This document shows positions 36,446-45,230 of a DNA stretch of 64,000 bases, piece by piece. The notes under the pieces are model-generated. The model did not search any database and was not told the DNA's origin. It worked only from the letters and a program-made list of their open reading frames with translations. The stretch comes from Streptomyces lanatus. GTDB lineage: Bacteria > Actinomycetota > Actinomycetes > Streptomycetales > Streptomycetaceae. The position numbers and the translations under genes are program-made. Numbering within the stretch: the stretch's first letter is position 1; each line of letters starts with the position of its first letter. The DNA is taken from assembly GCF_014655715.1 (NCBI RefSeq), contig NZ_BNBM01000031.1, forward strand, positions 1-64,000, in the 5' to 3' direction.

Positions 36446-38014
36446 TCAGTTGCAGTCCTGGCCCGAATTGATGCACTGGACCACCTGGTTCATCAGGTCT
36501 TCGGACATGAAGTTGATGAAGTCGTTGTGGTCAGTGATCGGCTTGTGCAGCTGCTCGGGGAAGCCGTCCACCGCGAACGGGTTCACGACCTGCCCGTTCT
36601 CGATCTGCGGGGCGGGAACGTCGTAGACCAGCTTGGCCTGCAGCTGGGGGATCGCCTTGAAACCGTTCGCGCAGCTGCCGTCCGCCTGGACGAAGGCAAC
36701 GTGGTCACGGTGGTTGGCGCTGTCGATGTTCTGGCCGTCCCAGCAGCTCTGGAAGTTGGACGTCCGCACCACGGAGCTGCCCTCGGGGCAGATCGGGTAC
36801 TGCTCCGTCAACTGCCGGTCCTCGAAGCCGGTGCAGCTCCAGGAGGTGTTGGCATTCGCGAGACCGTTGGTGAAGGCCTTGGCGTCACCGGTGATGATGC
36901 GCAGGGCCGTCGGCATCGCCACGACCTCGCTCGTCTTGTTACCGACGAACTTCAGCTCCGCCTGGGAGGCGCGCAGGACCTTGCCCACGTTGCCTTCCAG
37001 ACCGCCACCGGCCTCGTTCGCGTCCGCCTCGTCCGTACCGTCCTGCAGACGCAGCACCGGCCAGTAGTACGTGGACTTGTCGGCCTGGTTCTGGCAGCTG
37101 GTGTCGGCCGCCAGGAACTGCTCATCGCTGGTGAAGGCGGTGTTGTCCTGGTTACCGACGTAGTCGTGGCGGTGGTGGGCGCCGTTGTCGACACCGGGAG
37201 CGACAATCACGTTGTCCGTGTTGGCGTTGCCGTTCTCGTTGGTGCCGCACTCGGTGGTGAAGGTACCCGTCGAGCCGGAGTCGCCGTTCGCGGCCAGACC
37301 GTTCGGCAGGTTGCGGGAGTTGGGCTGGACGTCCTGGATGTTGACGAAGTCCTGCGCCACCGGGCCGTTGCCGGCCTGGCCCCCATTGCCCTCGGGCACC
37401 GGGTCGAGGCCGTTGTCCTGGCCCTGGTCCTGGCCGCCGTCCTGCCCCTGGTCCTGACCGTCGTTGTTCTGGTCCTGACCGTCATTGTTCTGACCGTCGT
37501 TGTTCTGGCCGTCACCGTTGCCGTCGTTGACCTCCGGCTGCTCGGCCTGGACCCCCTGGCACTGGGCGAACTGGTCCAGTCCCTGCGGCCGCTGGCCACC
37601 GGCCCGGTTGATGTTGATGCCGATCCGGTCGAGCGTGGCCACACGCTTGGACTTCAGCGGGCCGAGGATGGCGTTGTTGACGTAGTTGGCGTCCCCGGCC
37701 TGGGCCTGCCGCGTCTCCGCGAGACGCGTGTAGGCATCCGTGATCTGCTGGTCGAGCAGCGCCAGCTCCTTGGCGACCCCCTGGCGCGCGCCCTCCGGCA
37801 CGTCCGACAGCTTCTGGCCGACGTCCGGGCAGTTGATGGTCGCGACCTGGGCGTTCGTGGACTTCGTCTGGTTCCACCCAGAGTTCTCGTCCTCATGCGC
37901 CGAAGCATAGAAGTTGGCCCATACAAGCCCGCCCCCACCGAGCGCTAGGGCCGCCGTCCCGGCTATGGCCTTGGTGGCCAGCGGCATCCGGCGTTTTCTT
38001 GTGTTGCGTCCCAT
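36446..38014 (-). CDS. Secreted DUF1996 protein with Gln/Asn/Asp/Gly repeat linker
   Basis: This 522-residue precursor has a signal-anchor (about 15-35), a Cys-containing helical segment (TINCPDVGQKL... to about 135), a low-complexity linker rich in GQNNDGQDQ (about 160-200) and a C-terminal DUF1996 domain with HHRHDYVGN and CWDGQNIDSANHRDHVAF. DUF1996 is common in secreted proteins of actinomycetes and fungi; its activity is not known to me. ATG 38014 follows AGGAG. A similar three-part layout recurs in the secreted protein at 44391-45107. Confidence 0.87.
   Translation of the reverse strand: MGRNTRKRRMPLATKAIAGTAALALGGGGLVWANFYASAHEDENSGWNQTKSTNAQVATINCPDVGQKLSDVPEGARQGVAKELALLDQQITDAYTRLAETRQAQAGDANYVNNAILGPLKSKRVATLDRIGININRAGGQRPQGLDQFAQCQGVQAEQPEVNDGNGDGQNNDGQNNDGQDQNNDGQDQGQDGGQDQGQDNGLDPVPEGNGGQAGNGPVAQDFVNIQDVQPNSRNLPNGLAANGDSGSTGTFTTECGTNENGNANTDNVIVAPGVDNGAHHRHDYVGNQDNTAFTSDEQFLAADTSCQNQADKSTYYWPVLRLQDGTDEADANEAGGGLEGNVGKVLRASQAELKFVGNKTSEVVAMPTALRIITGDAKAFTNGLANANTSWSCTGFEDRQLTEQYPICPEGSSVVRTSNFQSCWDGQNIDSANHRDHVAFVQADGSCANGFKAIPQLQAKLVYDVPAPQIENGQVVNPFAVDGFPEQLHKPITDHNDFINFMSEDLMNQVVQCINSGQDCN
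37411..37530. repeat. Internal coding repeat (GQDQ/NNDGQ units)
   Basis: Within the DUF1996 gene about 120 bp consist of degenerate repeats of the GTCCTG(A/G)CCGT(C)GTTGTTCTG type, encoding (N)NDGQDQ and GQDGGQDQ units. Length change by slippage is expected here. Confidence 0.75.
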
Positions 38015-38217
38015 GGAACTCCTCTGACTTCCTTTTTCGGGGGCATCGAGGCGCCCGACAGGAGTGAAGCGGCTCCCATTCATACGGAGGGGGTCCCAGG
38101 GGTGTTCAGCCGTCCCGGAAATTGTTGAGAGATTCGTGAGAGCACTGTGTTCTCAAACGCCTCTGAAACACCGCGAGTTGTTGATCCCTGACGGCGGGTT
38201 AATGGGCGGGTCCGGTT

Positions 38218-38871
38218 TTACCGGCCATGGTCGAGATACGCGAGAACCGCCAGCACGCGACGGTTGTCGTCGTCCGACACCTCCAGGCCCAGTTTGGCGA
38301 AGATATTGGCGGTGTGCTTGGCGATGGCCCGTTCCGTGACGACGAGCCGCTCGGCGATCGCCGCGTTGGACCGCCCCTGCGCCATCAGCTCCAGCACCTC
38401 CGTCTCCCGGGGCGTGAGCCGGGCCAGCGGCTGGTCGTCGGCCGCGCGCCGGCTCAGCAACTGCTGGATCACCTGCGGGTCCATCGCGGTACCGCCCGCC
38501 GCGACCCGTCGTACGGCGTCCACGAACTGCTCCGCGTCGAACACCCGGTCCTTCAGCAGATACCCCACCCCGCCACTGCCGTCGGCGAGCAACTCCCGCG
38601 CGTACAGCTGCTCCACGTGCTGCGACAGCACCAGCACCGGCAGTCCGGGCGTGCGCCGCCGGGCCTCCAGCGCGCACTGCAGCCCCTCGTCGGTGTGGGT
38701 CGGCGGCAGGCGTACGTCGACCACGGCGACGTCCGGCTCCAGCTCGGCCAGCGCGCGGGACAGCTCGGGGCCGGTCTCGACCGCCGCCGCGATCTCGAAG
38801 TCGTAGGCCTCCAGGAGCCGGACGAGTCCGTCGCGCAGCAGGAACAGGTCTTCGGCTAGGACAACGCGCAA
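38218..38871 (-). CDS. LuxR-type response regulator
   Basis: This 217-residue NarL/LuxR-family regulator has a receiver domain (Asp8-type acidic pair in AED, phospho-acceptor Asp in VAVVDVRLPP, Lys in YLLKDRV) and a C-terminal helix-turn-helix (LTPRETEVLELMAQGRSNAAIAERLVVTERAIAKHTANIFAKLGL). The only start that preserves the first beta strand is TTG 38871, with GGAGA upstream; this lies inside the end of the kinase gene, overlapping by 16 bases. It would be phosphorylated by that kinase. Confidence 0.9.
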   Translation of the reverse strand: MRVVLAEDLFLLRDGLVRLLEAYDFEIAAAVETGPELSRALAELEPDVAVVDVRLPPTHTDEGLQCALEARRRTPGLPVLVLSQHVEQLYARELLADGSGGVGYLLKDRVFDAEQFVDAVRRVAAGGTAMDPQVIQQLLSRRAADDQPLARLTPRETEVLELMAQGRSNAAIAERLVVTERAIAKHTANIFAKLGLEVSDDDNRRVLAVLAYLDHGR

Positions 38872-40130
38872 GGAATCTCCATGGTGACCATGGTGGGGCC
38901 GCCCGCGGGCGAGCTGACGGCCAGGACGCCGTCGAATGTACCCAGTCGCCGCTCGATCCCGGCCAGGCCCGAGCCGGCCCCGATCACCGCGCCGCCCTTG
39001 CCGTTGTCGGTGACGCTGATACGCAGCATCTCGTCGGTGTGGTGTACGTCGATCCAGATCCGGTCGGCGCCCGCGTGCTTGACGGCGTTGGTGAGCACCT
39101 CGCTGACGGCGAAGTACGCCGCCGACTCCACCGGCGCCTCCGCCCGCCCGGTCAGCTCGACGTTCACCTCGGTCGCGATCGGCAGCCGCAGCGCCAACGC
39201 CCGTACGGCGTCTCCCAGTCCGCGCTCGGCGAGCACCGGCGGATGGATGCCGCGCACCAGGTCGCGCAGTTCGGAGAGGGCGTCGGCGGAGGACTGCCGG
39301 GCCTGCGCGACGAGCTGCCTGGCCTTCGCCGGGTCCTTCTCCATCAGCATCTCGATGGTGCCGAGATCCATGCCGACCGCGACCAGGCGGGCCTGGGCCC
39401 CGTCGTGCAGATCGCGCTCGATACGGCGCAGTTCGGCGGCGGAGGTGTCCACGGCGTCGCGCCGGGTTTCCGTCAACACCCTTACGCGTTCGGCGAGTTC
39501 ACCCTGGTTGGAACCTAGGACCGCGCGGGTCAGCCGGAAGTGGAACTGGAACAGCCGCGCGGTGAAGAAGTGCGCGCACACGAGGAGGCCGAGCCCGAGA
39601 ACAGCCGCGCCGAGCGCGGACGTCTGATCCGTGACCGGCACGAAGCCGTACCAGTACGTGCCGCCGTCGACATCCGCGAAGACCCGCCACAGCCCCGCCG
39701 CGATCGCGAACCCCTCCAGCGGATAGAGCAGCAGCACGGCCGGCAGCAGCGCCGTGACGAACCCCGCCGTCATGTCCACCGGCAGCCACCGCAGATCCCG
39801 CCACGTCGCCGGATCGCCCAGCATCCCGAAGGTACGGCTCCACGGATTGGCGTCCTTCGGCAGCGGCCGGTACGCCGGCGGGATCCGCACCCCGCCCCAC
39901 TCGGCCGCGAGTACCCGACGCCAGTCGGCGAACATCCGTACCCCCGTCAGCACCCACGGCGTCGTGACGATGCCGACGCCGATCGGTATCAGCGCGATGG
40001 ACACGAGGGAGAGGACCAGGCACAGGACGGCACCGGGCAGGGAGATCAGGGCGAGCGCCAGCCCCCGCAGCGCGGCGAGCCCCATGCCCCGTGCCGTCGA
40101 GCCATGCCTGCTCTTCATGTCGTTGGTCAT
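38856..40130 (-). CDS. Sensor histidine kinase, HisKA_3 type
   Basis: This 424-residue kinase has about four membrane helices in two groups (about 15-70 and 135-220), a HisKA_3 dimerisation helix with the phosphorylated His in RRIERDLHDGAQARLVAVGMDLG (about 240), and a HATPase_c domain (SEVLTNAVKHAGA, DNGKGG, GSGLAGIERRLG). There is no large extracellular sensor, so it may sense within the membrane. MTNDMKSRHG (ATG 40130) is taken as start. It overlaps the response regulator gene and forms a two-component pair; the regulon is unknown. Confidence 0.92.
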   Translation of the reverse strand: MTNDMKSRHGSTARGMGLAALRGLALALISLPGAVLCLVLSLVSIALIPIGVGIVTTPWVLTGVRMFADWRRVLAAEWGGVRIPPAYRPLPKDANPWSRTFGMLGDPATWRDLRWLPVDMTAGFVTALLPAVLLLYPLEGFAIAAGLWRVFADVDGGTYWYGFVPVTDQTSALGAAVLGLGLLVCAHFFTARLFQFHFRLTRAVLGSNQGELAERVRVLTETRRDAVDTSAAELRRIERDLHDGAQARLVAVGMDLGTIEMLMEKDPAKARQLVAQARQSSADALSELRDLVRGIHPPVLAERGLGDAVRALALRLPIATEVNVELTGRAEAPVESAAYFAVSEVLTNAVKHAGADRIWIDVHHTDEMLRISVTDNGKGGAVIGAGSGLAGIERRLGTFDGVLAVSSPAGGPTMVTMEIPCALS

Positions 40131-40182
40131 GCCGTCAGTCTCGCCGAGGCGACAGTGCCGGTCACGGGGCGGAACCCCCGGA

Positions 40183-41208
40183 TCAGGGGGTGGTGCCAGA
40201 TACACCCCCGTGGCCGCCGCTCGCGAGCACCTTCGCCTCCACCTCCGGATCGAGCCCCTTCACCGTCCGGTCCGACCGCATGGGTGCGGTCCCCTCGATG
40301 TCCTGGAGCCAGCGCCAGGTGTCGGCGACGGTCTCGGCGACGGGACGGCAGCGCAGCCCCGCGGCGACGGCCCGGGACACATCGGCACTGTGCAGCGCGT
40401 CATGCATGTCGCTGCCCGGCGGCACCCACACCGGCAGCTGGGTCCATGGCTCGATGCCCGCCTCCAGGATCACCTCGGGCTCGGTCCAGCGCAGCTCGGC
40501 GCCCCCGCCGACGGTGGCCACACAGGCGTCGAGCAACTCGCCCATGGTGGCGTGCCCTTGGGGGCTGGTGAGGTGGTACGGCCCGCTCAGCTCCTGTTCC
40601 ACGGCGCCGAGGATCCACTCCGCGTGGTCGCGGACGTCGACGTACTGGAGGGGCAGGTCGCGCGGCCCCGGCGCCAGCACCGGGCCGCCGCGCGCGATCC
40701 GCCCCAGCCACCAGGGCAGCCGCCCGACGTTCTCGTACGGCCCGAGCAGCAGCCCGGTCCGCACCAGTACGGAGCGGTCCGACCCGAACTCCTCGACCGC
40801 GCCCAGCTCGCCGCCCCGCTTGTCCCGCGCGTAGTCGGTCTGCTCCGCACCGGCCTCGGCGCCCTGGACGAGGGGCGCGTCCTCGCCGTATCCGGCGGGC
40901 GGGGCCCACTCGTACACCGAGCGGCTCGACACATACACATACCGCCCGGCGCGGCCCCGCAGCAGCCGCGCCGCGTCCCGCACGGCGCGGGGCGCCGCCG
41001 ACCAGGTGTCGACCACGGCGTCCCACTCACCGTCCGCGAGAGCGGCGAGCCCATCGGCCGCGGTGCGGTCACCGTGCAGCGACCGCACCCCCGCCACCGG
41101 CTCGTGCCGCCCCCGGTGGAAGACGGTCACCTCCCAGCCCCGCCCGAGGCCGGCCTCCACGACGGCCCGTCCCGCGAACTCCGTACCACCCAGCACCAGT
41201 AGCCTCAT
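40183..41208 (-). CDS. NAD-dependent epimerase/reductase (extended SDR)
   Basis: This 341-residue Rossmann enzyme starts with MRLLVLGGTEFAG, the atypical dinucleotide-binding loop seen in mRNA-binding-protein-like and isoflavone-reductase-like SDRs. VYVSSRSVYEWA holds the Ser/Tyr region and DYARDKRGGE the Lys. Its reaction is not assigned. It precedes the two-component genes in the same direction with a 52-bp gap, so co-transcription is possible. Confidence 0.82.
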   Translation of the reverse strand: MRLLVLGGTEFAGRAVVEAGLGRGWEVTVFHRGRHEPVAGVRSLHGDRTAADGLAALADGEWDAVVDTWSAAPRAVRDAARLLRGRAGRYVYVSSRSVYEWAPPAGYGEDAPLVQGAEAGAEQTDYARDKRGGELGAVEEFGSDRSVLVRTGLLLGPYENVGRLPWWLGRIARGGPVLAPGPRDLPLQYVDVRDHAEWILGAVEQELSGPYHLTSPQGHATMGELLDACVATVGGGAELRWTEPEVILEAGIEPWTQLPVWVPPGSDMHDALHSADVSRAVAAGLRCRPVAETVADTWRWLQDIEGTAPMRSDRTVKGLDPEVEAKVLASGGHGGVSGTTP

Positions 41209-41280
41209 GCCGACGACTCTGCCCGGTGCAGACGCGGGACGGAACAGGACTCTGCCGTCAGCAGACAGCGGGCTTCGGCA

Positions 41281-41823
41281 TCAGCGGCCGACCGGCGGGG
41301 CGTACTTGTACCCCACCCTGCGCACCGTGCGGATGGTGGCCCGGTGCTCGGCGCCCAGCTTGCGGCGCAGCCGGGCGATATGGACGTCGACGGTACGGCC
41401 GTCCCCCACATGCCCGTATCCCCACACGGTGGTCACCAGCTGATCCCGGGTGTGCACCCGGTGCGGGTTGGCCACGAGATGGGCGAGCAGCTCGAACTCC
41501 AGGTAGGTCAGGTCGAGTTCCTGCCCGTCGACCGACGCCGTGCGCCGCACGGTGTCGACGGTGACGAGCGGGTCGCCCTCGGCCTCGGCGGTCTTCGGGA
41601 CCGGCGGCTGCTGGTCGGCCGGGACGAGCACCAGGTAGCCGATCATCGGCGGCTGCCCCGGCAGGGTGGGCAGGGAGTGCTGGGGAGCGGGCAGCCAGGT
41701 GGCGCCCGGCGGCAGAAGGTCCGCGACGTCGATCACCTCGTCCCGGTCCACGGCACGCAGATGATGCCGGGTACCGGTCGGGTGGAGGGTGGGAGCGGAG
41801 GTCAGAGAACGAGTGGTCGCCAT
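41281..41823 (-). CDS. Orphan OmpR-type winged-helix regulator
   Basis: This 180-residue protein has a C-terminal Trans_reg_C domain (about 88-178), with LDLTYLEFELLAHLVANPHRVHTRDQLVTTVWGYGHVGDGRTVDVHIARLRRKLG and the wing TVRRVGYKYAPP. The N-terminal 85 residues are not a receiver domain: no phosphorylatable Asp is seen, and the region is Pro-rich (LLPPGATWLPAP). So it acts without a classical kinase. A short cysteine-containing frame 82 bp upstream may be its leader peptide. Confidence 0.87.
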   Translation of the reverse strand: MATTRSLTSAPTLHPTGTRHHLRAVDRDEVIDVADLLPPGATWLPAPQHSLPTLPGQPPMIGYLVLVPADQQPPVPKTAEAEGDPLVTVDTVRRTASVDGQELDLTYLEFELLAHLVANPHRVHTRDQLVTTVWGYGHVGDGRTVDVHIARLRRKLGAEHRATIRTVRRVGYKYAPPVGR

Positions 41824-41904
41824 GAGAGGTCAGCTCTTTCGCGCGAGAGGTCCGTCTTGGGAGAGGAACGTCGTTCGCGCTGGCCGAAGGCCGGGGTGAC
41901 GGCT

Positions 41905-42030
41905 TTAGAGGGCCCGCGCGTTCGCCGCGCGGCAACACACCCGGTCGAAGTCATGGTGCTGACGAGAAGGCCAGAAGGGCTCGAGGTCATGGCGACCTGT
42001 CGCGGAACCCTGCTGCTGGATGCTGGCCAT
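41905..42030 (-). CDS. Possible cysteine-containing leader peptide
   Basis: This 41-codon frame starts at ATG 42030 (GGGGG directly before it) and ends at TAA 41905. The C-terminal part, SRQHHDFDRVCCRAANAR, resembles the short streptomycete leader peptides with an RxHxDxxRV motif and late cysteine that precede sulfur-related genes. A GC-rich hairpin (CCGCGCG at 41914-41920 with 41926-41932) covers its last codons. It lies just upstream of, and parallel to, the winged-helix gene, so ribosome stalling at Cys-Cys could affect that gene. This is a proposal by pattern only. Confidence 0.4.
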   Translation of the reverse strand: MASIQQQGSATGRHDLEPFWPSRQHHDFDRVCCRAANARAL

Positions 42031-42074
42031 GCCCCCATTGAAGCAGACAGCCGCCCGGGAGGGGACCCTTCGTC

Positions 42075-42998
42075 TCATCCCTCCAGCCGTTTGTCCCAGG
42101 TCAACGGCGTGACGTTGATCGCTCTGCCGGGGGAGCCGTCCCACTGCGTGGACAACCCGGCGCCGGTGAGCGCGGCGACGACCTCGTGTCCGACGGCGGT
42201 GGTGGTCTCCTCGGAGCCGTCGAACCCGCCGTAGTAGAGGCTGAGTCCGTGCCCGCCCGCGGCGTGCTGGGTGCTCTGCTGGTGGAAGAAGACGAACCCC
42301 CGTGCGTCCGCACGCTCCGCGCCTATCTCCGCCATGCCGCAGCCCCGGCAGCAGGTGAAGTTCTCCCGGGCGGTGATGCCGCTCGTCTCCAGCGCACGGA
42401 AGGCTCCCGAGAGCCGCTCGGGATCGGTGACGCCCTCCCACGCCGACTGCTCGTCGAGCCGCTCCCGCCACAGCCGGTCGACCAGCTCCCGGGCCTGCGC
42501 GGGCGACACCGGCCGCTCCTCGCCGTCGACCAGATACTCCTCGGCGGCCTCCGCGAGCGTGGCCCGGTCGTCGTACCCGCACCGCAGCAGCTCGGAAACC
42601 CGGTCCTCCACCTGCTCCCGTATCGCGCGGGGAAGCCCGGGCACCTCCGGTGGCGGGTCCATGGCGACCGGCGTCCAGGCGAACCCGCTGTCCCAGCCGC
42701 CCCGCAGCCGCGCCCAGCCCACCAGCGCGTCGGCCACCGCAGCGGCGTCCGGGACCATGGTGCCGAGGAAGCGCTCGCGGTCCTCGCGGTGCTCCAGTTG
42801 ATAGTCACCGCGCCGCTCGTGCCACACCTGGGCGAAGACATCCGGCACGTCCGGTATCCGCTGCATCACCAGCCAGTTGTCGCCGCGCTCGCCGAGCCGG
42901 TGCACCAGGTCGCGCAACTGCCGCTCGGACGGCCGCGCATACGTCTCGCCGTACTCCGTCTCGACCTTGACGGCCAGCCCCTCGCCGTCCGGCCCCAT
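42075..42998 (-). CDS. DUF6891-type hypothetical protein
   Basis: This 307-residue cytosolic protein has no signal or membrane segment. It contains FTCCRGCGMAEIGAERADARGFVFFHQQSTQHAAGGHGLSLYYGGFDG, a Cys/His-containing core typical of the DUF6891 family of actinomycetes, and an N-terminal half rich in Arg/Glu/Trp. No function is known to me. ATG 42998 is preferred because GGAG lies six bases before it; an ATG at 43010 is closer to AGGG but without spacing. Confidence 0.75.
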   Translation of the reverse strand: MGPDGEGLAVKVETEYGETYARPSERQLRDLVHRLGERGDNWLVMQRIPDVPDVFAQVWHERRGDYQLEHREDRERFLGTMVPDAAAVADALVGWARLRGGWDSGFAWTPVAMDPPPEVPGLPRAIREQVEDRVSELLRCGYDDRATLAEAAEEYLVDGEERPVSPAQARELVDRLWRERLDEQSAWEGVTDPERLSGAFRALETSGITARENFTCCRGCGMAEIGAERADARGFVFFHQQSTQHAAGGHGLSLYYGGFDGSEETTTAVGHEVVAALTGAGLSTQWDGSPGRAINVTPLTWDKRLEG

Positions 42999-43055
42999 GC
43001 CGTTCTCCATGCCCTCCACGATGACACCCGCCACTGACAACGCGGCCAACTCACG

Positions 43056-43094
43056 GCGAAGGGGCGCCCACCATGACGGTGGACGCCCCTTCGC
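43056..43094 (-). terminator. glnII terminator hairpin
   Basis: GCGAAGGGGCG-C-CCACC (43056-43072) pairs with 43078-43094, with one internal mismatch and a five-base loop. It lies 16 bp after the glnII stop on the minus strand. Confidence 0.85.
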
Positions 43095-43109
43095 GGAGCC
43101 CTGGGCGGA

Positions 43110-44141
43110 TCAGACCTGGCCGGCCTTCTCCAGCGCCGAGCAGCAGGTGTCGACGATCAGGCGGGTGACGACGTACGGGTCGACGTTGGCGTTGGGACGG
43201 CGGTCCTCGATGTAGCCCTTGCCGTCCTTCTCGACCTGCCACGGGATACGCACCGAGGCACCGCGGTTGGAGACGCCGTAGGAGTACTCGTTCCACGGGG
43301 CGGTCTCGTGCAGGCCCGTCAGACGGTCGTCGATGCCGGCGCCGTAGTTCTTGACGTGGTCGAGCGGCTTGGAGCCCTCGCCGAGCGACTCGCACGCGGT
43401 GATGATCGCGTCGTAGCCCTCGCGCATCGCCTTGGTGGAGAAGTTGGTGTGCGCACCGGCGCCGTTCCAGTCGCCCTTCACCGGCTTCGGGTCCAGCGTC
43501 GCGGAGATGCCGAAGTCCTCGGCGGTGCGGTAGAGCAGCCAGCGGGCCACCCACATCTGGTCCGAGACCTCCAGCGGGGCCAGCGGGCCGACCTGGAACT
43601 CCCACTGGCCGGGCATGACCTCGGCGTTGATGCCGGACAGGCCGAGACCGGCCTGAAGGCAGTTGTCGAGGTGGGCCTCGACGACGTCACGGCCGAAGAT
43701 CTCGTCGGCGCCGACACCGCAGTAGTAGCCGCCCTGCGGGGCCGGGAAGCCGCCCTTGGGGAAGCCGAGCGGGTAGCCGTCCTGGAAGAAGGTGTACTCC
43801 TGCTCGATGCCGAAGATCGGCTCCTGCGCGGCGAACTTCTCCGCGACCTCGGTGAGCGCGGCACGCGTGTTGGACGGGTGCGGGGTGAGGTCGATGTTCA
43901 GGACCTCGCACAGCACCAGGATGTCGTCGCCGCCGCGGATCGGGTCGGGGCAGGTGAAGACCGGCTTGAGCACACAGTCCGAGGCGTGACCCTCGGCCTG
44001 GTTGGTCGAGGACCCGTCGAAGCCCCAGATCGGCAGCGCGTCCAGACCGGCGGGCGCACCCGTCATGATCTTGGTCTTGGAGCGCAGCTTGGCCGTCGGC
44101 TCGGTGCCGTCGATCCAGATGTACTCAGCCTTGAAGGTCAC
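43110..44141 (-). CDS. glnII: Glutamine synthetase type II (GSII)
   Basis: This 343-residue enzyme is a eukaryote-like short glutamine synthetase, ATP + glutamate + ammonia to glutamine. Signatures are WGFDGSSTNQAEGHASDC (Asp/substrate loop), GIEQEYTFF (metal site Glu residues), NGAGAHTNFSTKAMR (ATP-binding region) and RGASVRIPW. It lacks the adenylylation loop of GSI, so GlnE would not control it. GTG 44141 (VTFKAEYIW) is taken as the start, with GAAGGATG upstream; ATG 44150 would add three residues. Length equals that of known Streptomyces GlnII. Confidence 0.95.
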   Translation of the reverse strand: MTFKAEYIWIDGTEPTAKLRSKTKIMTGAPAGLDALPIWGFDGSSTNQAEGHASDCVLKPVFTCPDPIRGGDDILVLCEVLNIDLTPHPSNTRAALTEVAEKFAAQEPIFGIEQEYTFFQDGYPLGFPKGGFPAPQGGYYCGVGADEIFGRDVVEAHLDNCLQAGLGLSGINAEVMPGQWEFQVGPLAPLEVSDQMWVARWLLYRTAEDFGISATLDPKPVKGDWNGAGAHTNFSTKAMREGYDAIITACESLGEGSKPLDHVKNYGAGIDDRLTGLHETAPWNEYSYGVSNRGASVRIPWQVEKDGKGYIEDRRPNANVDPYVVTRLIVDTCCSALEKAGQV

Positions 44142-44264
44142 GGGACACATCCTTCGGGGGTGGGTCTAGGCGCAGTTGCGGGTGCTGCGGCGCTGCGGCA
44201 CCGGGGTGCCGCGCTTGATGTCCGCGAGCCTGTCAACAGGCGATTTCCCGGCCGTTGCCCGTAT

Positions 44265-44280
44265 GTGAACCCCGTGTTAC
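44265..44280 (-). promoter_or_regulatory. Weak candidate GlnR box upstream of glnII
   Basis: On the minus strand GTAAC-ACGGGG-TTCAC matches the first half of the GlnR element (GTnAC-N6-GAAAC) and poorly the second. GlnR control of glnII is known in Streptomyces, but I cannot fix the site with confidence from this sequence. Confidence 0.35.
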
Positions 44281-44324
44281 CTGGTACTGGTGTGGCGCGA
44301 TTCACGTACCCCGTATACGTACGC

Positions 44325-44360
44325 GGGTCCTGCCACCCGTGGCCGCAAGTGGCAGGACCC
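44325..44360 (-). terminator. Hairpin after secreted DPBB-like gene
   Basis: GGGTCCTGCCAC (44325-44336) and GTGGCAGGACCC (44349-44360) form a 12-bp stem, 31 bp beyond the stop of the minus-strand gene 44391-45107 and upstream of the glnII promoter, thereby insulating the two. Confidence 0.85.
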
Positions 44361-44390
44361 ATGACACGTACGAGCTTGCTGTGCCGCGTC

Positions 44391-45107
44391 TCACCCCACC
44401 TTCTCGATCAGCGCCCGGCGGATCAGGAACTTGCCGGGCTCACGGACCTGCTCGAAGGCCGCGTTGTTCAGCAGCGCGCAGCTGCCGGAGACCGAGGTGA
44501 CCTCCACCGTGGTGGACTTGTTGTTGTCCAGGTTGGTGACCTTCAGCTGGGTACCGACCGGGAACTGGTTGCTGGAGGCGGCCGGGGCGCCGCCCTCGCC
44601 GGAGAGCGTGACGGTGGAGCCGTTGCAGACCTGCTGGCCGGAGGCAGCGGCTCCGCCGTCGGCGTTGCCCGCGCCCGCGTCGCCCGCGTTGCCCGCTTCC
44701 TCGCCGGCCCCGGCGTTTCCGGCGTTGCCGGTGTCGCCCGCGTTACCGGCGTCCTGCGCGGGTGCGCTCGGCTGTGCGGTCTGGGAGCCCTGAGCCGACT
44801 CCCCGGCGACACACCCGGACGCTTCCTGCTGGACCTTGATCTGCTGGATGACGGCCTCGCGGTTGGCGATCCTCGCCTGGGACTGCGCGTCGGGATTCGC
44901 CCGTTGATCCGCGATGAACCGCTCGTTGTTGCCGAGCGCGGTGGCCAGACCCTGGCAGACGGTCGAATCCGCGGCGGACTTGACGGTCGGTGCCTGCGAG
45001 GCGTTCGAGGTGCTCGCCATGACGAAGGCGCCGCCTCCGGCCACCGTCGCCGCACTGACCAGCAGCGCCAGCTTCTTCTTCGTGCTGAGAGTTCTCCTGC
45101 GCGACAT
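44391..45107 (-). CDS. Secreted protein with coil, GNAG repeat linker and RlpA-like domain
   Basis: This 238-residue precursor has a signal peptide (about 1-37), a Cys-flanked helical segment (VCQGLATALGNNERFIADQ... to SGCVAGE), a low-complexity linker of GNAGDTGNAGNAG type (about 115-155) and a C-terminal domain. The last 80 residues (FPVGTQLKVTNLDNNKSTTVEVTSVSGSCALLNNAAFEQV) resemble the double-psi beta-barrel of RlpA-like proteins, which bind or cut peptidoglycan; the catalytic Asp pair of MltA/RlpA is not evident. Its layout parallels the DUF1996 protein at 36446-38014. GGAGG lies before ATG 45107. Confidence 0.75.
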   Translation of the reverse strand: MSRRRTLSTKKKLALLVSAATVAGGGAFVMASTSNASQAPTVKSAADSTVCQGLATALGNNERFIADQRANPDAQSQARIANREAVIQQIKVQQEASGCVAGESAQGSQTAQPSAPAQDAGNAGDTGNAGNAGAGEEAGNAGDAGAGNADGGAAASGQQVCNGSTVTLSGEGGAPAASSNQFPVGTQLKVTNLDNNKSTTVEVTSVSGSCALLNNAAFEQVREPGKFLIRRALIEKVG

Positions 45108-45230
45108 GCGCGCCTCCTGAAGAGGTAGGGGAGCGTACGTCGCTATGTACGAGATACCGAACGAGGTTACTCAGTGGTTTCAGGGGCCGCTTGAGTAACC
45201 TGCGTCACACTCCGGCGCGCCGGGGGAGTC

